A stretch of 54,351 nucleotides of DNA, from the NCBI GenBank assembly GCA_028288165.1, contig JAQBOG010000019.1, forward strand, positions 1-54,351. Reading direction: 5' to 3'. The stretch comes from Sphingobacteriales bacterium (GTDB taxonomy: Bacteria > Bacteroidota > Bacteroidia > Sphingobacteriales > Sphingobacteriaceae). Below, in pieces: positions 41,067-50,130 of the stretch (position 1 is its first letter; each line of letters starts with the position of its first letter). A program made the translations under genes and the position numbers. The notes below the pieces were generated by a model that did no database searches, had not been told where the DNA came from, and saw only the letters and a program-made list of their open reading frames with translations.

Positions 41067-42260
41067 ATGGATAGAAAGCTAAAAATATATAACGGAAAAA
41101 TTTTAACGCCTTACCGTATTATTAATGGAACCGTGGCTGTTGTCGGAAACAAAATAGCAGAAGTAGCTGAAGGTGACATTGACATGTCAGATGCGATAGA
41201 GATTGATGCCCGGGGGCAATACATATCCCCCGGGTTTATTGATATTCACGTTCATGGCGGAGGTGGGCATGACTTTATGGATGGCACTGAAGAAGCGTTC
41301 CTGAATATCGCTGCAACTCATGCCCGATACGGTACTACCTCGATGTTGCCAACAACCTTGACAAGTGAAAAGCATGAACTTTATCAAACTCTGGAATTAT
41401 ATAAGCAGGCAAAAAAAAGCAATGTTTCTGGAGCACAGTTTTTGGGATTACACCTGGAGGGACCTTATTTTGCGATGAGCCAGCGTGGAGCACAAGATCC
41501 CCGTTATATCAGAGATCCAGATCCTGAAGAGTATAAAGATATTCTAACAAGATCACCCGATATTAAAAGATGGAGCGCCGCTCCAGAGCTTAAGGGAGCT
41601 ATTGAATTCGGAAACTATCTACGATCCAAAGGAATACTGGTTGCAATGGCCCATACAGATGCTATTTATGAGGAAGCATTAATTGCCTTTGAAGCAGGGT
41701 ATACACTTGCTACCCATTTCTATTCTGCTATGTCAGGTGTTTCCCGAAGAAATTGTTTCCGGTATGCCGGAGTTATTGAAACAGCATATTTAATTGATGA
41801 AATGGATGTAGAAATCATCGCTGATGGAATTCACCTCCCCGCTCCATTATTAAAACTTATCTATAAAATCAAAGGATCTGATCACATTGCATTAATTACC
41901 GATTCTATGAGGGCAGCAGGCATGCCTCCCGGAGAAAGTATTTTGGGCAGTAAACACAATGGCTTAAAAGTGATTGTAGAAGATGACGTAGCCAAGCTTA
42001 CAGATCGTACGTCATTTGCTGGAAGCGTCGCTACGTTTGATAGATTAGTCCGTAACATGATAAACATGGCTGGTGTGAGTTTATTGGAGGCCGTGAAAAT
42101 GGCAACTCAAACACCTGCAAATATATTAGGACTGGGGCAAGTAAAAGGATCGCTGGTTAGTGGAAAAGATGCAGACATCGTAATTTTTGATCATAATATC
42201 GAAGTTTCCACCACCATTGTCCAAGGAAAGGTTATTTACCAAAAGAATAACACTTGTTAA
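41067..42260 (+). CDS. nagA: N-acetylglucosamine-6-phosphate deacetylase
   Basis: A 397-residue amidohydrolase that removes acetate from GlcNAc-6-P. Motifs in order: GFIDIHVHGGGGHDFMDG (metal-binding HxH, about 57-74), GLHLEGPYF (metal Glu), AMAHTDA and ATHFYSAMSG (metal His residues; family consensus is nearer to GHSNA and THLFNAM), DGIHLPAPLL and LITDSMRAAGMPPGE with the catalytic Asp. The C-terminus VKGSLVSGKDADIVIFD is typical. The HFYSAM and HTDA variants mark a divergent subgroup, so a related N-acyl amino sugar phosphate may be its substrate. A start with GGATAAGG just before ATG is a rather good ribosome site for this phylum. Confidence 0.88.
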   Translation: MDRKLKIYNGKILTPYRIINGTVAVVGNKIAEVAEGDIDMSDAIEIDARGQYISPGFIDIHVHGGGGHDFMDGTEEAFLNIAATHARYGTTSMLPTTLTSEKHELYQTLELYKQAKKSNVSGAQFLGLHLEGPYFAMSQRGAQDPRYIRDPDPEEYKDILTRSPDIKRWSAAPELKGAIEFGNYLRSKGILVAMAHTDAIYEEALIAFEAGYTLATHFYSAMSGVSRRNCFRYAGVIETAYLIDEMDVEIIADGIHLPAPLLKLIYKIKGSDHIALITDSMRAAGMPPGESILGSKHNGLKVIVEDDVAKLTDRTSFAGSVATFDRLVRNMINMAGVSLLEAVKMATQTPANILGLGQVKGSLVSGKDADIVIFDHNIEVSTTIVQGKVIYQKNNTC

Positions 42261-42385
42261 AACCACCTTTTACATGAGTATAACTTGCAGTACGCTTCAT
42301 GGATCCCGATAGTTCATTGTATAACCAAACTGCTGCCAGATTCCCTATTCTAAATGTAAAATATTATTAAAAAAGCTGTTTAATT

Positions 42386-43696
42386 ATGAAGGAAAATACC
42401 ATTGTTACCTTAAATCAAAGGGATACTATTGTAGGAACGATTATCATTGGGTTCTTATTTTTTATGTTTGGATTTACATCCTGGATAAATTCGATTTTAA
42501 TTCCATACTTTAAAATAGGATTTCAACTTACTCACCTTAAATCATATCTGGTAACATTTGCTTTTTACATATCCTATTTACTATTCTCAATACCTGCCTC
42601 CTACTTACTAAGAAAGGTAGGATTTAAGAAAGGTATGATGATCGGATTTTGGATAATGTCGGCCGGAGCTTTTATGTTTGTACCTGCAGCCATCAGCATG
42701 ACCTATGAATTATTCCTTTTGGGATTGTTCTCTATTGGCGCTGGTTTGGCACTTCTGCAAACCGCAGCCAATCCCTACATTACCATATTAGGACCCAAAG
42801 ACCGAGCTGCTCAAAGGATCAGCATTATGGGTATTTGTAATAAAGGAGCCGGTATTCTTGCACCTTTGTTGTTTGCGGCCGTAATTTTCAGAGCCACTGA
42901 TAAGGATATGTTTACGAATCTGTCTCAAATGGCTGAAACAGAGAAAAATACAATATTGCATGAACTTATTCAAAGAGTTATAGTACCATACGCCTGTGTT
43001 GGTTCAGTGCTTTTCGGACTGGGTCTAATGATCCGTTATTCCCCTCTTCCTGAGATCGATACGGAGCACGAAAGTCCGGATTTAGCACTGGCCAACTCTT
43101 CAAAAACAAGTATTACACAATTTCCCCACCTGGTTCTTGGTGTTATAGCGCTCTTTCTTCATGTTGGTACACAGGTAATTTCAATCGATTCGGTAATTAG
43201 TTACGCTACATCAATGAACATCAATTTAATTGAAGCCAAAGGATTTCCTTCTTATACTCTTGCTGCAACAATTTGTGCCTACCTTATCGGTATTGTATGC
43301 ATTCCAAAGTTTATTAGCCAGGTAAATGCCTTTCGTATAAGTACTATACTGGGTATCACCCTGACACTACTCATTGTATTCGCAAAAGGTCAGGTTACAT
43401 TCCTGGGGCATACTACTGATATCTCCATCTGGTTTGTGGTTATGCTGGGTCTGGCAAACGCTTTGATATGGGCCGGAATTTGGCCTCTTGCCTTAGATGG
43501 CTTAGGAAGATTTACAAAACTGGGAGCATCATTACTGGTAATGGGTCTTGCAGGAAATGCGCTCCTACCTCTCGTTTATGGTTATTTAGTGGATATATTT
43601 GATGCACGTGCTGCGTATTGGGTATTATTTCCATGTTTCCTTTACCTGATATTCTATTCCTTTTATGGGCACCGGATAAGAAAATGGTCTAAATAA
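42386..43696 (+). CDS. Sugar MFS transporter, FucP/NagP type
   Basis: A 436-residue permease with about 12 membrane helices. GFLFFMFGFTSWINSILIPY (helix 1), SIGAGLALLQTAANPYITIL (helix 4) and RISIMGICNKGAGILAPLLF (helix 5) are diagnostic of the FHS (fucose-glucose/galactose-N-acetylglucosamine) subfamily, which includes NagP. It should bring in the monosaccharide released in the periplasm, probably GlcNAc, by proton symport. No kinase gene (NagK/NagX) is found in the locus; phosphorylation must be done by a gene elsewhere. Last gene of the operon. Confidence 0.88.
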   Translation: MKENTIVTLNQRDTIVGTIIIGFLFFMFGFTSWINSILIPYFKIGFQLTHLKSYLVTFAFYISYLLFSIPASYLLRKVGFKKGMMIGFWIMSAGAFMFVPAAISMTYELFLLGLFSIGAGLALLQTAANPYITILGPKDRAAQRISIMGICNKGAGILAPLLFAAVIFRATDKDMFTNLSQMAETEKNTILHELIQRVIVPYACVGSVLFGLGLMIRYSPLPEIDTEHESPDLALANSSKTSITQFPHLVLGVIALFLHVGTQVISIDSVISYATSMNINLIEAKGFPSYTLAATICAYLIGIVCIPKFISQVNAFRISTILGITLTLLIVFAKGQVTFLGHTTDISIWFVVMLGLANALIWAGIWPLALDGLGRFTKLGASLLVMGLAGNALLPLVYGYLVDIFDARAAYWVLFPCFLYLIFYSFYGHRIRKWSK

Positions 43697-44064
43697 GCAT
43701 GAAATGAAATACTCACTGAGCTTCTATTTATTGCATGAATACTGTTTCACTAAAAATCCTTTAGCAACAGCTCCTTTCTCAAGACTATGACAGATTTAGT
43801 AGAAAGTATTAAATATTCACATACCCCCGACTTATAAGCCGAGGAGTAATTATATTTTATTAAAAAATAGCTTTTTATAACCGTCAGAAACAAAAGTTAA
43901 CTTAACAAGGCACAAAAAAGGTTAATTTTCCAACTGGTGAAGACACTATAAAGTTAATTTTTGGATGCCTTAAACAATTCTTCTAAGCGTTTTTGGCTGT
44001 AAAAAATAACGCTCATATGGTAGATATGCTTTTTCAAAAAACTTATAGGGAATATTTCAGGAGT
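43697..44064. other. Intergenic region between convergent genes
   Basis: 368 bases between the ends of the MFS gene and the histidine kinase gene. AT-rich, with a repeated AAAGTTAA-type word (AAAGTTAACTTAAC, AAGGTTAATTTTCC, AAAGTTAATTTTTG). I see no gene or clear terminator. Confidence 0.4.
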
Positions 44065-46803
44065 TTAAAACGGCAAGGTAAACCAAAAAGTACTTCCCTG
44101 GTTCGGGTTACTTTCTACCCATAGTTTACCGTTATGGCGATCAACCACATCTTTACATATATATAACCCAATTCCTAAACCCGAAATACCCGGATTCGAG
44201 TTTTCAACCCTATAAAACCGCGTGAATATTTTCGTTTGTTTCTCTATAGGGATACCCATTCCGTGATCTCTCACACCAACTTTTAGGTGGTTGTCTTCGC
44301 TTTGCACGATAACTTCTACGATATTGGCGGATGGTGAATATTTAACCGCATTGGTTAACAGGTTTAATATTAATTGTTCGATACGTTGTGGGTCGGCACT
44401 GATGAGTAAACTGCTTAAATCTGTTTTTAAAATAATTCTATGGCTGGTTTGTGAATTTTGAATCAGTTCAATGGCATCATCAATGATCTCCATAAGATCA
44501 AAATCCCGTTTTACAAGCTGCAGCTTTCCGGCTTCGATCTTCGAAACATCCAAAAGGTCTGATACCAATGAAGATAGTTTTTTTACTTGCTGAACAGTTT
44601 TAGAAACGAACGTTTTACTTTTTTCACTTGCTTCCAGACGGTCCAAAATCTGAAGATACCCTGAAATACTTGTTAAAGGCGTTTTTAATTCATGGCTAGC
44701 CATGCCGATAAACTCGTCTTTCTTTGAATTAAGGTTAAGTACTTCGCTATACAATTTAGCATTGTCCAATGCGATAGAGGCTTGTGATACAATGGTCAAT
44801 ATTAAATTTTCATGTTCCTCTTTGAATTTGCCTGGCTCTGGGTGTCCGAAGAAAAGACCGCCGATTACTTCTCCGGCACTGGTTTTTACAGGTACCGCCA
44901 GGTAACTCACCACCGGTAAATGTCCTTTTGGCATACCGTTGTGAGGGGGATTTTTGCCATATCGTTCATCTTTGGTAATGTCATCCACACGAACTATCCC
45001 TTGCCCAGCAAATGTAGGATGGAATATGGTCGTATTTCGTGGCATCCCAAATTTCTCAAACGCTTCTTTAGGAGCACCCGACAAGGTATACAACTGATAG
45101 AATTCGCCACTGCTATTAAGAGCATGATAGAAAAATGCTCCAAATTGTGCACCGGTTAACATGGTGGTGGCATCGGTTACCTTTTGTAGAATCACCTCAA
45201 TATCAAGTTTTTGGGAAATATCCTGACCTAGAGAGTTAATAATTTCCAGATTGCGGGCGTATCTTTTGGTTTGATCCAGGGCAGCCTTGAGAGTGCTAAC
45301 ATCTCTGGCGATTTTTGAAGCCCCTATAATATTTCCGCTGCTGTCTTTAATTGGAGAAACAGATAGAGAGATATGGATGTCTTTACCATTTTTCGCTCTT
45401 CTGATAGTCTCGAAATGATCAACCTTGTTTCCTTTTGACACATTTCCTATAATGATTTCCTCTTCCTGTAAACGGTCTGGAGGTATTAACAGGGAAATGT
45501 GCTTGCCAATTACTTCCCCTTCAGTGTAACCAAACGTATCTTCAGCCGCTTTATTCCAGCTCGTTATAATTCCATGTAGCGTTTTACTTATGATGGCGTC
45601 ATCAGACGTTTCTACTATCGCTGCCAGGACGCCTTGCTTTTGATCTGCTTCTTTCCTGTCGCTCATATCACGTGCAATTTTTGAAGCACCAATAACATTT
45701 CCCTGGCTATCTTTGATTGGCGAAACTGAAAGTGAAATAGGCACTTCCGAGCCATCCTTTCTGAGACGAACGGTTTCAAAATGGTCCACTTTGTTTCCTT
45801 TTGAAATATTGCCGATGATAATTTCTTCTTCCTGTAGTCTGTTCTTAGGAATCAAAATCGAAATGTGTTTCCCAACTGTTTCGGCTTCAGTATAACCAAA
45901 CATTTTTTCGGCAGCTTTATTCCAACTGTTTATTATACCGGCAAGCGTTTTACTAATAATAGCATCATCAGAAGTATCGATAATAGCCGCAAGAACGGCT
46001 TGCTTTTCTTCTGCTGTTTTCCTGTCGCTGATATCGCGGGCTATTTTAGAGGCACCAATGATATTTCCCTTCCTATCCACTACTGGAGACACGGAGAGTG
46101 AAATAGGTACCTCCGTTCCGTCTTTTCTTAACCGCACGGTTTCAAAATGGTCTACTTTGTTTCCCTTTGCGACATTCCCCATTATAATTTCCTCTTCCTG
46201 TAACCGATCTTTCGGAATTAAGACAGAGATATGTTGTCCGATAATCTCATCTGAGGTATACCCGAATATTTTTTGTGCAGCCTGGTTCCAACTGGTTATA
46301 ATACCGTCAAGTGTTTTGCTAATAATGGCATCATCAGATGTGTTAACAATTGCCGCAATGTTCGCTTGTTTTTCATCCAAGGCGATCTGCGGTGTAATAT
46401 CGATAAGGGTATTTACGGCACCAATTAATTCCCCATTATTATCAAATTTCGGGATGGGGTAAGGGCATATATGTTTTCTTATTCCATCAGGCCGCTGAAT
46501 AATAATTTCCTGCCCGGTTATAACAATCCCTTCCTTTAGGGCACGGGCCATTGGACAGGTATCAAGAGGAATTGGTTCTCCGGAAAGCGTAAAAATTTTC
46601 CATGACCCGCACCATAAATCTTTCCCGATTTGGGGTTCTCTTCCCCAAAGTTTCACTGCTGCTTGATTATAGGAAGTAATATACCCCAGTGCATCACAGG
46701 TATAAACAGCTACAGGTAAATCATCTAAAATTTCTGATGACAATAAGTTGCTTAGATTATCTAATTCTGGTCTTTCCTTAACTAATTGATTTTCTTCCCT
46801 CAT
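44065..46803 (-). CDS. Orphan PAS(4)-GAF sensor histidine kinase
   Basis: A 912-residue soluble kinase without membrane helices. Domains: a divergent PAS (about 22-140, YTCDALGYITSYNQAAVKLW, with PMAR Cys-containing loop), three near-identical PAS domains starting about 152, 274 and 396 (period 122 residues; each has TSDDAIISKTL, RLQEEEII, GNKVDHFET and GASKIARD), GAF (about 525-690, with FGAFFYHA and SYLAVPV), HisKA with H-box MASHELKTPL (His704), and HATPase with N-box LNLLTNAVKYS, G1 RDHGMGIP and G2 GLGIGLYICKD. It contains no receiver and no response regulator is adjacent, so the partner is elsewhere. Signals are presumably cytoplasmic, such as redox or small ligands. Confidence 0.92.
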   Translation of the reverse strand: MREENQLVKERPELDNLSNLLSSEILDDLPVAVYTCDALGYITSYNQAAVKLWGREPQIGKDLWCGSWKIFTLSGEPIPLDTCPMARALKEGIVITGQEIIIQRPDGIRKHICPYPIPKFDNNGELIGAVNTLIDITPQIALDEKQANIAAIVNTSDDAIISKTLDGIITSWNQAAQKIFGYTSDEIIGQHISVLIPKDRLQEEEIIMGNVAKGNKVDHFETVRLRKDGTEVPISLSVSPVVDRKGNIIGASKIARDISDRKTAEEKQAVLAAIIDTSDDAIISKTLAGIINSWNKAAEKMFGYTEAETVGKHISILIPKNRLQEEEIIIGNISKGNKVDHFETVRLRKDGSEVPISLSVSPIKDSQGNVIGASKIARDMSDRKEADQKQGVLAAIVETSDDAIISKTLHGIITSWNKAAEDTFGYTEGEVIGKHISLLIPPDRLQEEEIIIGNVSKGNKVDHFETIRRAKNGKDIHISLSVSPIKDSSGNIIGASKIARDVSTLKAALDQTKRYARNLEIINSLGQDISQKLDIEVILQKVTDATTMLTGAQFGAFFYHALNSSGEFYQLYTLSGAPKEAFEKFGMPRNTTIFHPTFAGQGIVRVDDITKDERYGKNPPHNGMPKGHLPVVSYLAVPVKTSAGEVIGGLFFGHPEPGKFKEEHENLILTIVSQASIALDNAKLYSEVLNLNSKKDEFIGMASHELKTPLTSISGYLQILDRLEASEKSKTFVSKTVQQVKKLSSLVSDLLDVSKIEAGKLQLVKRDFDLMEIIDDAIELIQNSQTSHRIILKTDLSSLLISADPQRIEQLILNLLTNAVKYSPSANIVEVIVQSEDNHLKVGVRDHGMGIPIEKQTKIFTRFYRVENSNPGISGLGIGLYICKDVVDRHNGKLWVESNPNQGSTFWFTLPF

Positions 46804-47206
46804 CTGCTTAAACGGTTAAACACAAAATTGTTGCCAGTTTTAATTCGTTGGTGAGCAAAGCGGTGAAAGTAACTAAATTGTACTAGATGTTATAGTTTGA
46901 GGCACTAAACGATCTGATTATAATTGTGAATGAATCTCTTTTACCCCATTTATGCAAGTACTCCTGTGATGGTTATTGGGGTTTACCATCTTAGAAGACT
47001 GTACAGACCGGCCACAACCTCACGTCGGCAGAAATTACGAATGTCCTAATTAAGATACTGTTCCATAGCACAGAAAATATAGGGATATAGGTTCCTCTTG
47101 TTTTATCAAACTTGAGATATCTAGTAGCTATCCATTTTTAAAATAATTATTCAATGTATGTTAATAAATTGGTAAAAAAGACAATTTAGACGTTAATTCT
47201 ATGTTT

Positions 47207-47243
47207 GCTAAATCGTTTAATTATCATTAATTAACGATTTAGC
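47207..47243. promoter_or_regulatory. Long inverted repeat, possible operator
   Basis: GCTAAATCGTT (47207-47217) and AACGATTTAGC (47233-47243) form a perfect 11-bp inverted repeat; the 15 bases between (TAATTATCATTAATT) are nearly symmetric as well. It lies 121 bases upstream of the -33 box of the 47417 gene. No U-tract follows. Confidence 0.5.
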
Positions 47244-47363
47244 ATGCTAAAATTGCAATTTACAAGCGTCTATTTTTTAATATTCATACCCTAAAGGTAA
47301 TTTTAGTAGGCTAAATTATTAAATTTATAAAAATATCAGTTTAACAATTAAATAACATCAACA

Positions 47364-47397
47364 TTTGTCGACATAAATTAATATTATCGTAATTTTG
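47364..47397 (+). promoter_or_regulatory. Bacteroidota-type promoter
   Basis: TTTG (47364-47367) and TAATTTTG (47390-47397, exact TAnnTTTG) with 22 bases between, close to the known -33/-7 spacing. The -7 box ends 19 bases before the ATG at 47417, which predicts a very short leader. Confidence 0.6.
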
Positions 47398-47416
47398 AAG
47401 CAGAAATTAAAACAAT

Positions 47417-47917
47417 ATGATTATGAAAAAATTATTTTTAACAGCATCGCTAATTAATGTTTTAACTATCGCTGCATTTGCATCTTCTCAGAAACATAAT
47501 ATAATAAGCAATAATATTTCATTGCCTCACAGCACATACGCTGTCACTGATTTATCAAAAGCAGAGAACGTTACACTATCTAAATCAAAAAAATTCTTAG
47601 TAAAATCCTTCAAAGACGAAGGAGTAAACAAAACTGCTTTCTACAATCTGCAAAGAGAATTAATTGCGACAACTTATGTAGCAAACACAGAGGTATTGCC
47701 GAAAGCGGGATTGAAAAAGTTAAGTAAAAGCTATTCTGACTATACTATTCAAGAAGTGATTGTATACGAAGGAAACAATCCAGATACAGATGTACTTACA
47801 TCTTTTGGATCAGAAAATTCAAACACCATGTACTTCGTGCACCTTACCAGCGAAAAAGAAAGCATCATTCTTAGAATTAACACGGCAGGATCTGTTTATT
47901 TCTTCAAGAAACTTTAA
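47417..47917 (+). CDS. Small secreted protein of unknown function
   Basis: A 166-residue exported protein; the ATG at 47423 (MKKLFLTASLINVLTIAAFA) may be the real start and gives a signal peptide cut after AFA-S near residue 23. The mature part is basic and mixed alpha/beta: NVTLSKSKKFLVKSFKDEGV, FYNLQRELIATTYVANTEVL, PKAGLKKLSKSYSDYTIQEV and MYFVHLTSEKESIILRINTA. The layout (strand, turn, a Y-xx-T-I-E-V strand, then a strand pair) resembles periplasmic PepSY-like proteins of Bacteroidota, but the match is weak. It has its own promoter and terminator, so it is monocistronic and possibly well expressed. Confidence 0.7.
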   Translation: MIMKKLFLTASLINVLTIAAFASSQKHNIISNNISLPHSTYAVTDLSKAENVTLSKSKKFLVKSFKDEGVNKTAFYNLQRELIATTYVANTEVLPKAGLKKLSKSYSDYTIQEVIVYEGNNPDTDVLTSFGSENSNTMYFVHLTSEKESIILRINTAGSVYFFKKL

Positions 47918-47937
47918 TATTTAAATTTTAAATATAA

Positions 47938-47971
47938 GAAATGCCCGGTCTTTAACTTGACGGGGCATTTC
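47938..47971 (+). terminator. Terminator of the small secreted protein gene
   Basis: GAAATGCCCGGTC (47938-47950) and GACGGGGCATTTC (47959-47971) pair at 12 of 13 positions around the loop TTTAACTT. It lies 20 bases after the stop codon; CATTTTAG follows. Confidence 0.75.
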
Positions 47972-48569
47972 CATTTTAGCCATCTTTAGAAAATGTAGTG
48001 AATACCGTAAAACGCCTCACTGCATAATTAATTACGATTCAATGTAACGGCGATCCTTTCAAATAAAACGCCATTTAAAATATACTGCGAATCTTTGCCT
48101 CCTTCTACCTAACGGATAAGACGTTTCTATATTGGAGATCACAAAGATCTACATCTCTTAAAATCTACGTTTTTTTTACAAATACAACCACGCTTAAAAT
48201 CGTTAACAATTCAAAAAAAGCTTGTTCTCTTTAAAAGATTGTTCTCTTTCCGCCGATACTAACTGATATTGAAATAAGGTTCACCTTGTTTTGTTCGAAA
48301 ATCAATAACTTATTTTAACTAAAGAATACCAGGTAGTAGGCTTTCCATTTTCTTCTCTTATCTATGCTGTAAGTAAACCGTTATTGGTCTTTGTTATTAG
48401 GGTATGTCTTCCTGATGAGGTAACTAATGTTCTGACTTTAAAGCTAAGATTGTGAATCAGAAGCTGTATGGCATAATCCGGAGCTACCACTAATTTTTCA
48501 TAAATGTCTGATTTAAACGTTTCCCATTTTAGAAACCAGAAGGCTTACCTGTGTTTATTAAACAAGAAA
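47972..48569. other. Gene-free stretch
   Basis: About 600 bases between two terminators. A minus-strand frame of 58 codons (about 48365-48545; contains KLVVAPDYAIQLLIHNLSFK) is open but lacks a start codon and I do not recognise it. No RNA gene seen. Confidence 0.35.
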
Positions 48570-48614
48570 CCTGCATAAACTTTAGTTCCTAACGGATACT
48601 GTAGTTTATGCGGG
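48570..48614 (-). terminator. Terminator of the third susCD pair
   Basis: CCTGCATAAACT (48570-48581) and AGTTTATGCGGG (48603-48614) pair over 12 positions (one G-T) with a 21-base loop. On the minus strand TTTCTTGTTT follows. It lies 27 bases after the susD stop. Confidence 0.7.
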
Positions 48615-48640
48615 TCTTAAATGGTGTTTAAAAAATCAGT

Positions 48641-50095
48641 TTATTTCTCCCACCACACTTTTGTATTGATATCATCTCCACCCATTGATGCAACTGCTTT
48701 TGCGTAATTTTCGCTGTTGTTGGTTGCTACTGTTGTAGGATATTTAAAGCGTACTGGCATTATTCCTCCGTTTAGCATACCGGCACCTTTTGGTAAAACA
48801 GGCAAACCTGTTCTTCGGTATTCGAACCATTGCTGATAATCATTAAAATACAAGGCGTAATATTTTTGAAGCATAATTTGCTCTAAAGTACCATTGTAGG
48901 CCGTAAATGCAACTGTTGATATATTAGTGAAATAATCTGCAGGTAAAACTGCTCCCCATTGTTCAACAGAGGCTTTAACACCTTTTTCATAAGCTAGTTT
49001 GCCATCCAAAACAATTTTACCTTGTTGGGCCAACTCGGCTTTTATAAATTCAACTTCGGCGTAACTCATTATCGTACAAACCATAGGAGCAGTAACCAAT
49101 GCAATATTTAAACCGGATGCCTGGTAGGCAAATTGACTTTCATCTCCTGAAAATCCACTTGGAATACCTCGGTAAATTGTAGTTGCTTTACCATCTTTTG
49201 TTCTAGAAAAGGTTGCAAACCGGGCAAGACGTGGGTCTTTAAAATTATTTAGATTATTAATAAAGAAATCTCCGGCTACACGGAAAGTAGTGAAATCTAT
49301 TGCCCGGCCCCATGGTGATACGTTGGGAGCGACGCCAGTAACTTTCAAAATAGCTGCTTCCTCATTTTTAGTAAATACAGGGTATTTTGTAGGATTATTA
49401 ACAATCTCAGCCATTTTTGTAAACGAATTCATTTCGGCCCGTTTCGAAACCCGTAACAATAATCTTAAATACAAAGAGTTTGTAAAACGTTGCCAGTTTG
49501 CCACATTATTATTGTACAAAATTTCCGTACCATAAATTAAAGGTTTGGTGGTTACATACAAGCTGTTTGCGGTTTCAAGATCGGCTAAAATTTTAGTGTA
49601 GACCTCTTGTTGCGTATTAAATTTTGGTCTGAAAATCATTTCATCGCCACGGGCGGCTTCATCCATCGGTACATCGCCAAATGCATCCGTCAATAAAGAG
49701 TAGGTCCAGGCATTCAATGTTAATGCTATGGCCTGATAGTTTACATCTCCAGCCAAATCAGCAGCAGCTTTCATTTCTTTAATATTGGTAATCCACCTGT
49801 AATAAGTATTCCAGGTTGAGTTACCTGCACTTTCAGCTACAACATACCGGTGAATACCACCACCTGCACTAGGAAAAGGCAATGCAACCTGCATTATATC
49901 AAAAGTGAAGGCATCACTCCTTGAAGTATTAAATGCCGCCATTTCATATATAATTGGATTAAGCAATGTGCCGGGACTAATTTTATCGATCCGGTTCGGA
50001 TCTGTATTTAATGCTTCAAAATCTTTGGTGCATGAAAAGCTTATGCAGCTAAATAGCACTACCAATAAGCCTGAAAATATTTTGTTTTTAGACAT
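48641..50095 (-). CDS. SusD-like nutrient-binding lipoprotein (SusD-like_2 type)
   Basis: A 484-residue lipoprotein; signal KIFSGLLVVLFSCISFSC (Cys22). TKDFEALNTDPNRIDKISPG at the mature start is the standard opening of SusD-like_2 proteins. WRFTNS-type segment NVANWQRFTNSLYLRLLLRV and EQIMLQKYYALYFNDYQQWF with YRRTGLP follow the family. It lies 35 bases downstream of its SusC and is the last gene before the terminator at 48570-48614. No catabolic genes are attached, so the substrate cannot be guessed. Confidence 0.92.
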   Translation of the reverse strand: MSKNKIFSGLLVVLFSCISFSCTKDFEALNTDPNRIDKISPGTLLNPIIYEMAAFNTSRSDAFTFDIMQVALPFPSAGGGIHRYVVAESAGNSTWNTYYRWITNIKEMKAAADLAGDVNYQAIALTLNAWTYSLLTDAFGDVPMDEAARGDEMIFRPKFNTQQEVYTKILADLETANSLYVTTKPLIYGTEILYNNNVANWQRFTNSLYLRLLLRVSKRAEMNSFTKMAEIVNNPTKYPVFTKNEEAAILKVTGVAPNVSPWGRAIDFTTFRVAGDFFINNLNNFKDPRLARFATFSRTKDGKATTIYRGIPSGFSGDESQFAYQASGLNIALVTAPMVCTIMSYAEVEFIKAELAQQGKIVLDGKLAYEKGVKASVEQWGAVLPADYFTNISTVAFTAYNGTLEQIMLQKYYALYFNDYQQWFEYRRTGLPVLPKGAGMLNGGIMPVRFKYPTTVATNNSENYAKAVASMGGDDINTKVWWEK

Positions 50096-50130
50096 TTCTT
50101 TATAAATAATAGCGTAAGCTGTTTTTGATG

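Larger units (their letters stand above)
46804..47416. other. Intergenic region upstream of the small secreted protein
   Basis: 613 bases between divergent genes. The part near 47160-47400 is very AT-rich and contains the inverted repeat at 47207-47243 and the promoter at 47364-47397. The rest shows no gene or RNA that I recognise. Confidence 0.4.

Noticed and set aside
48365..48545. 58-codon minus-strand open stretch with a VVAPDYAIQLLIHNLSFKV-like sequence
   Set aside because: No start codon and no recognised family; it may be a remnant, but I cannot support a gene.
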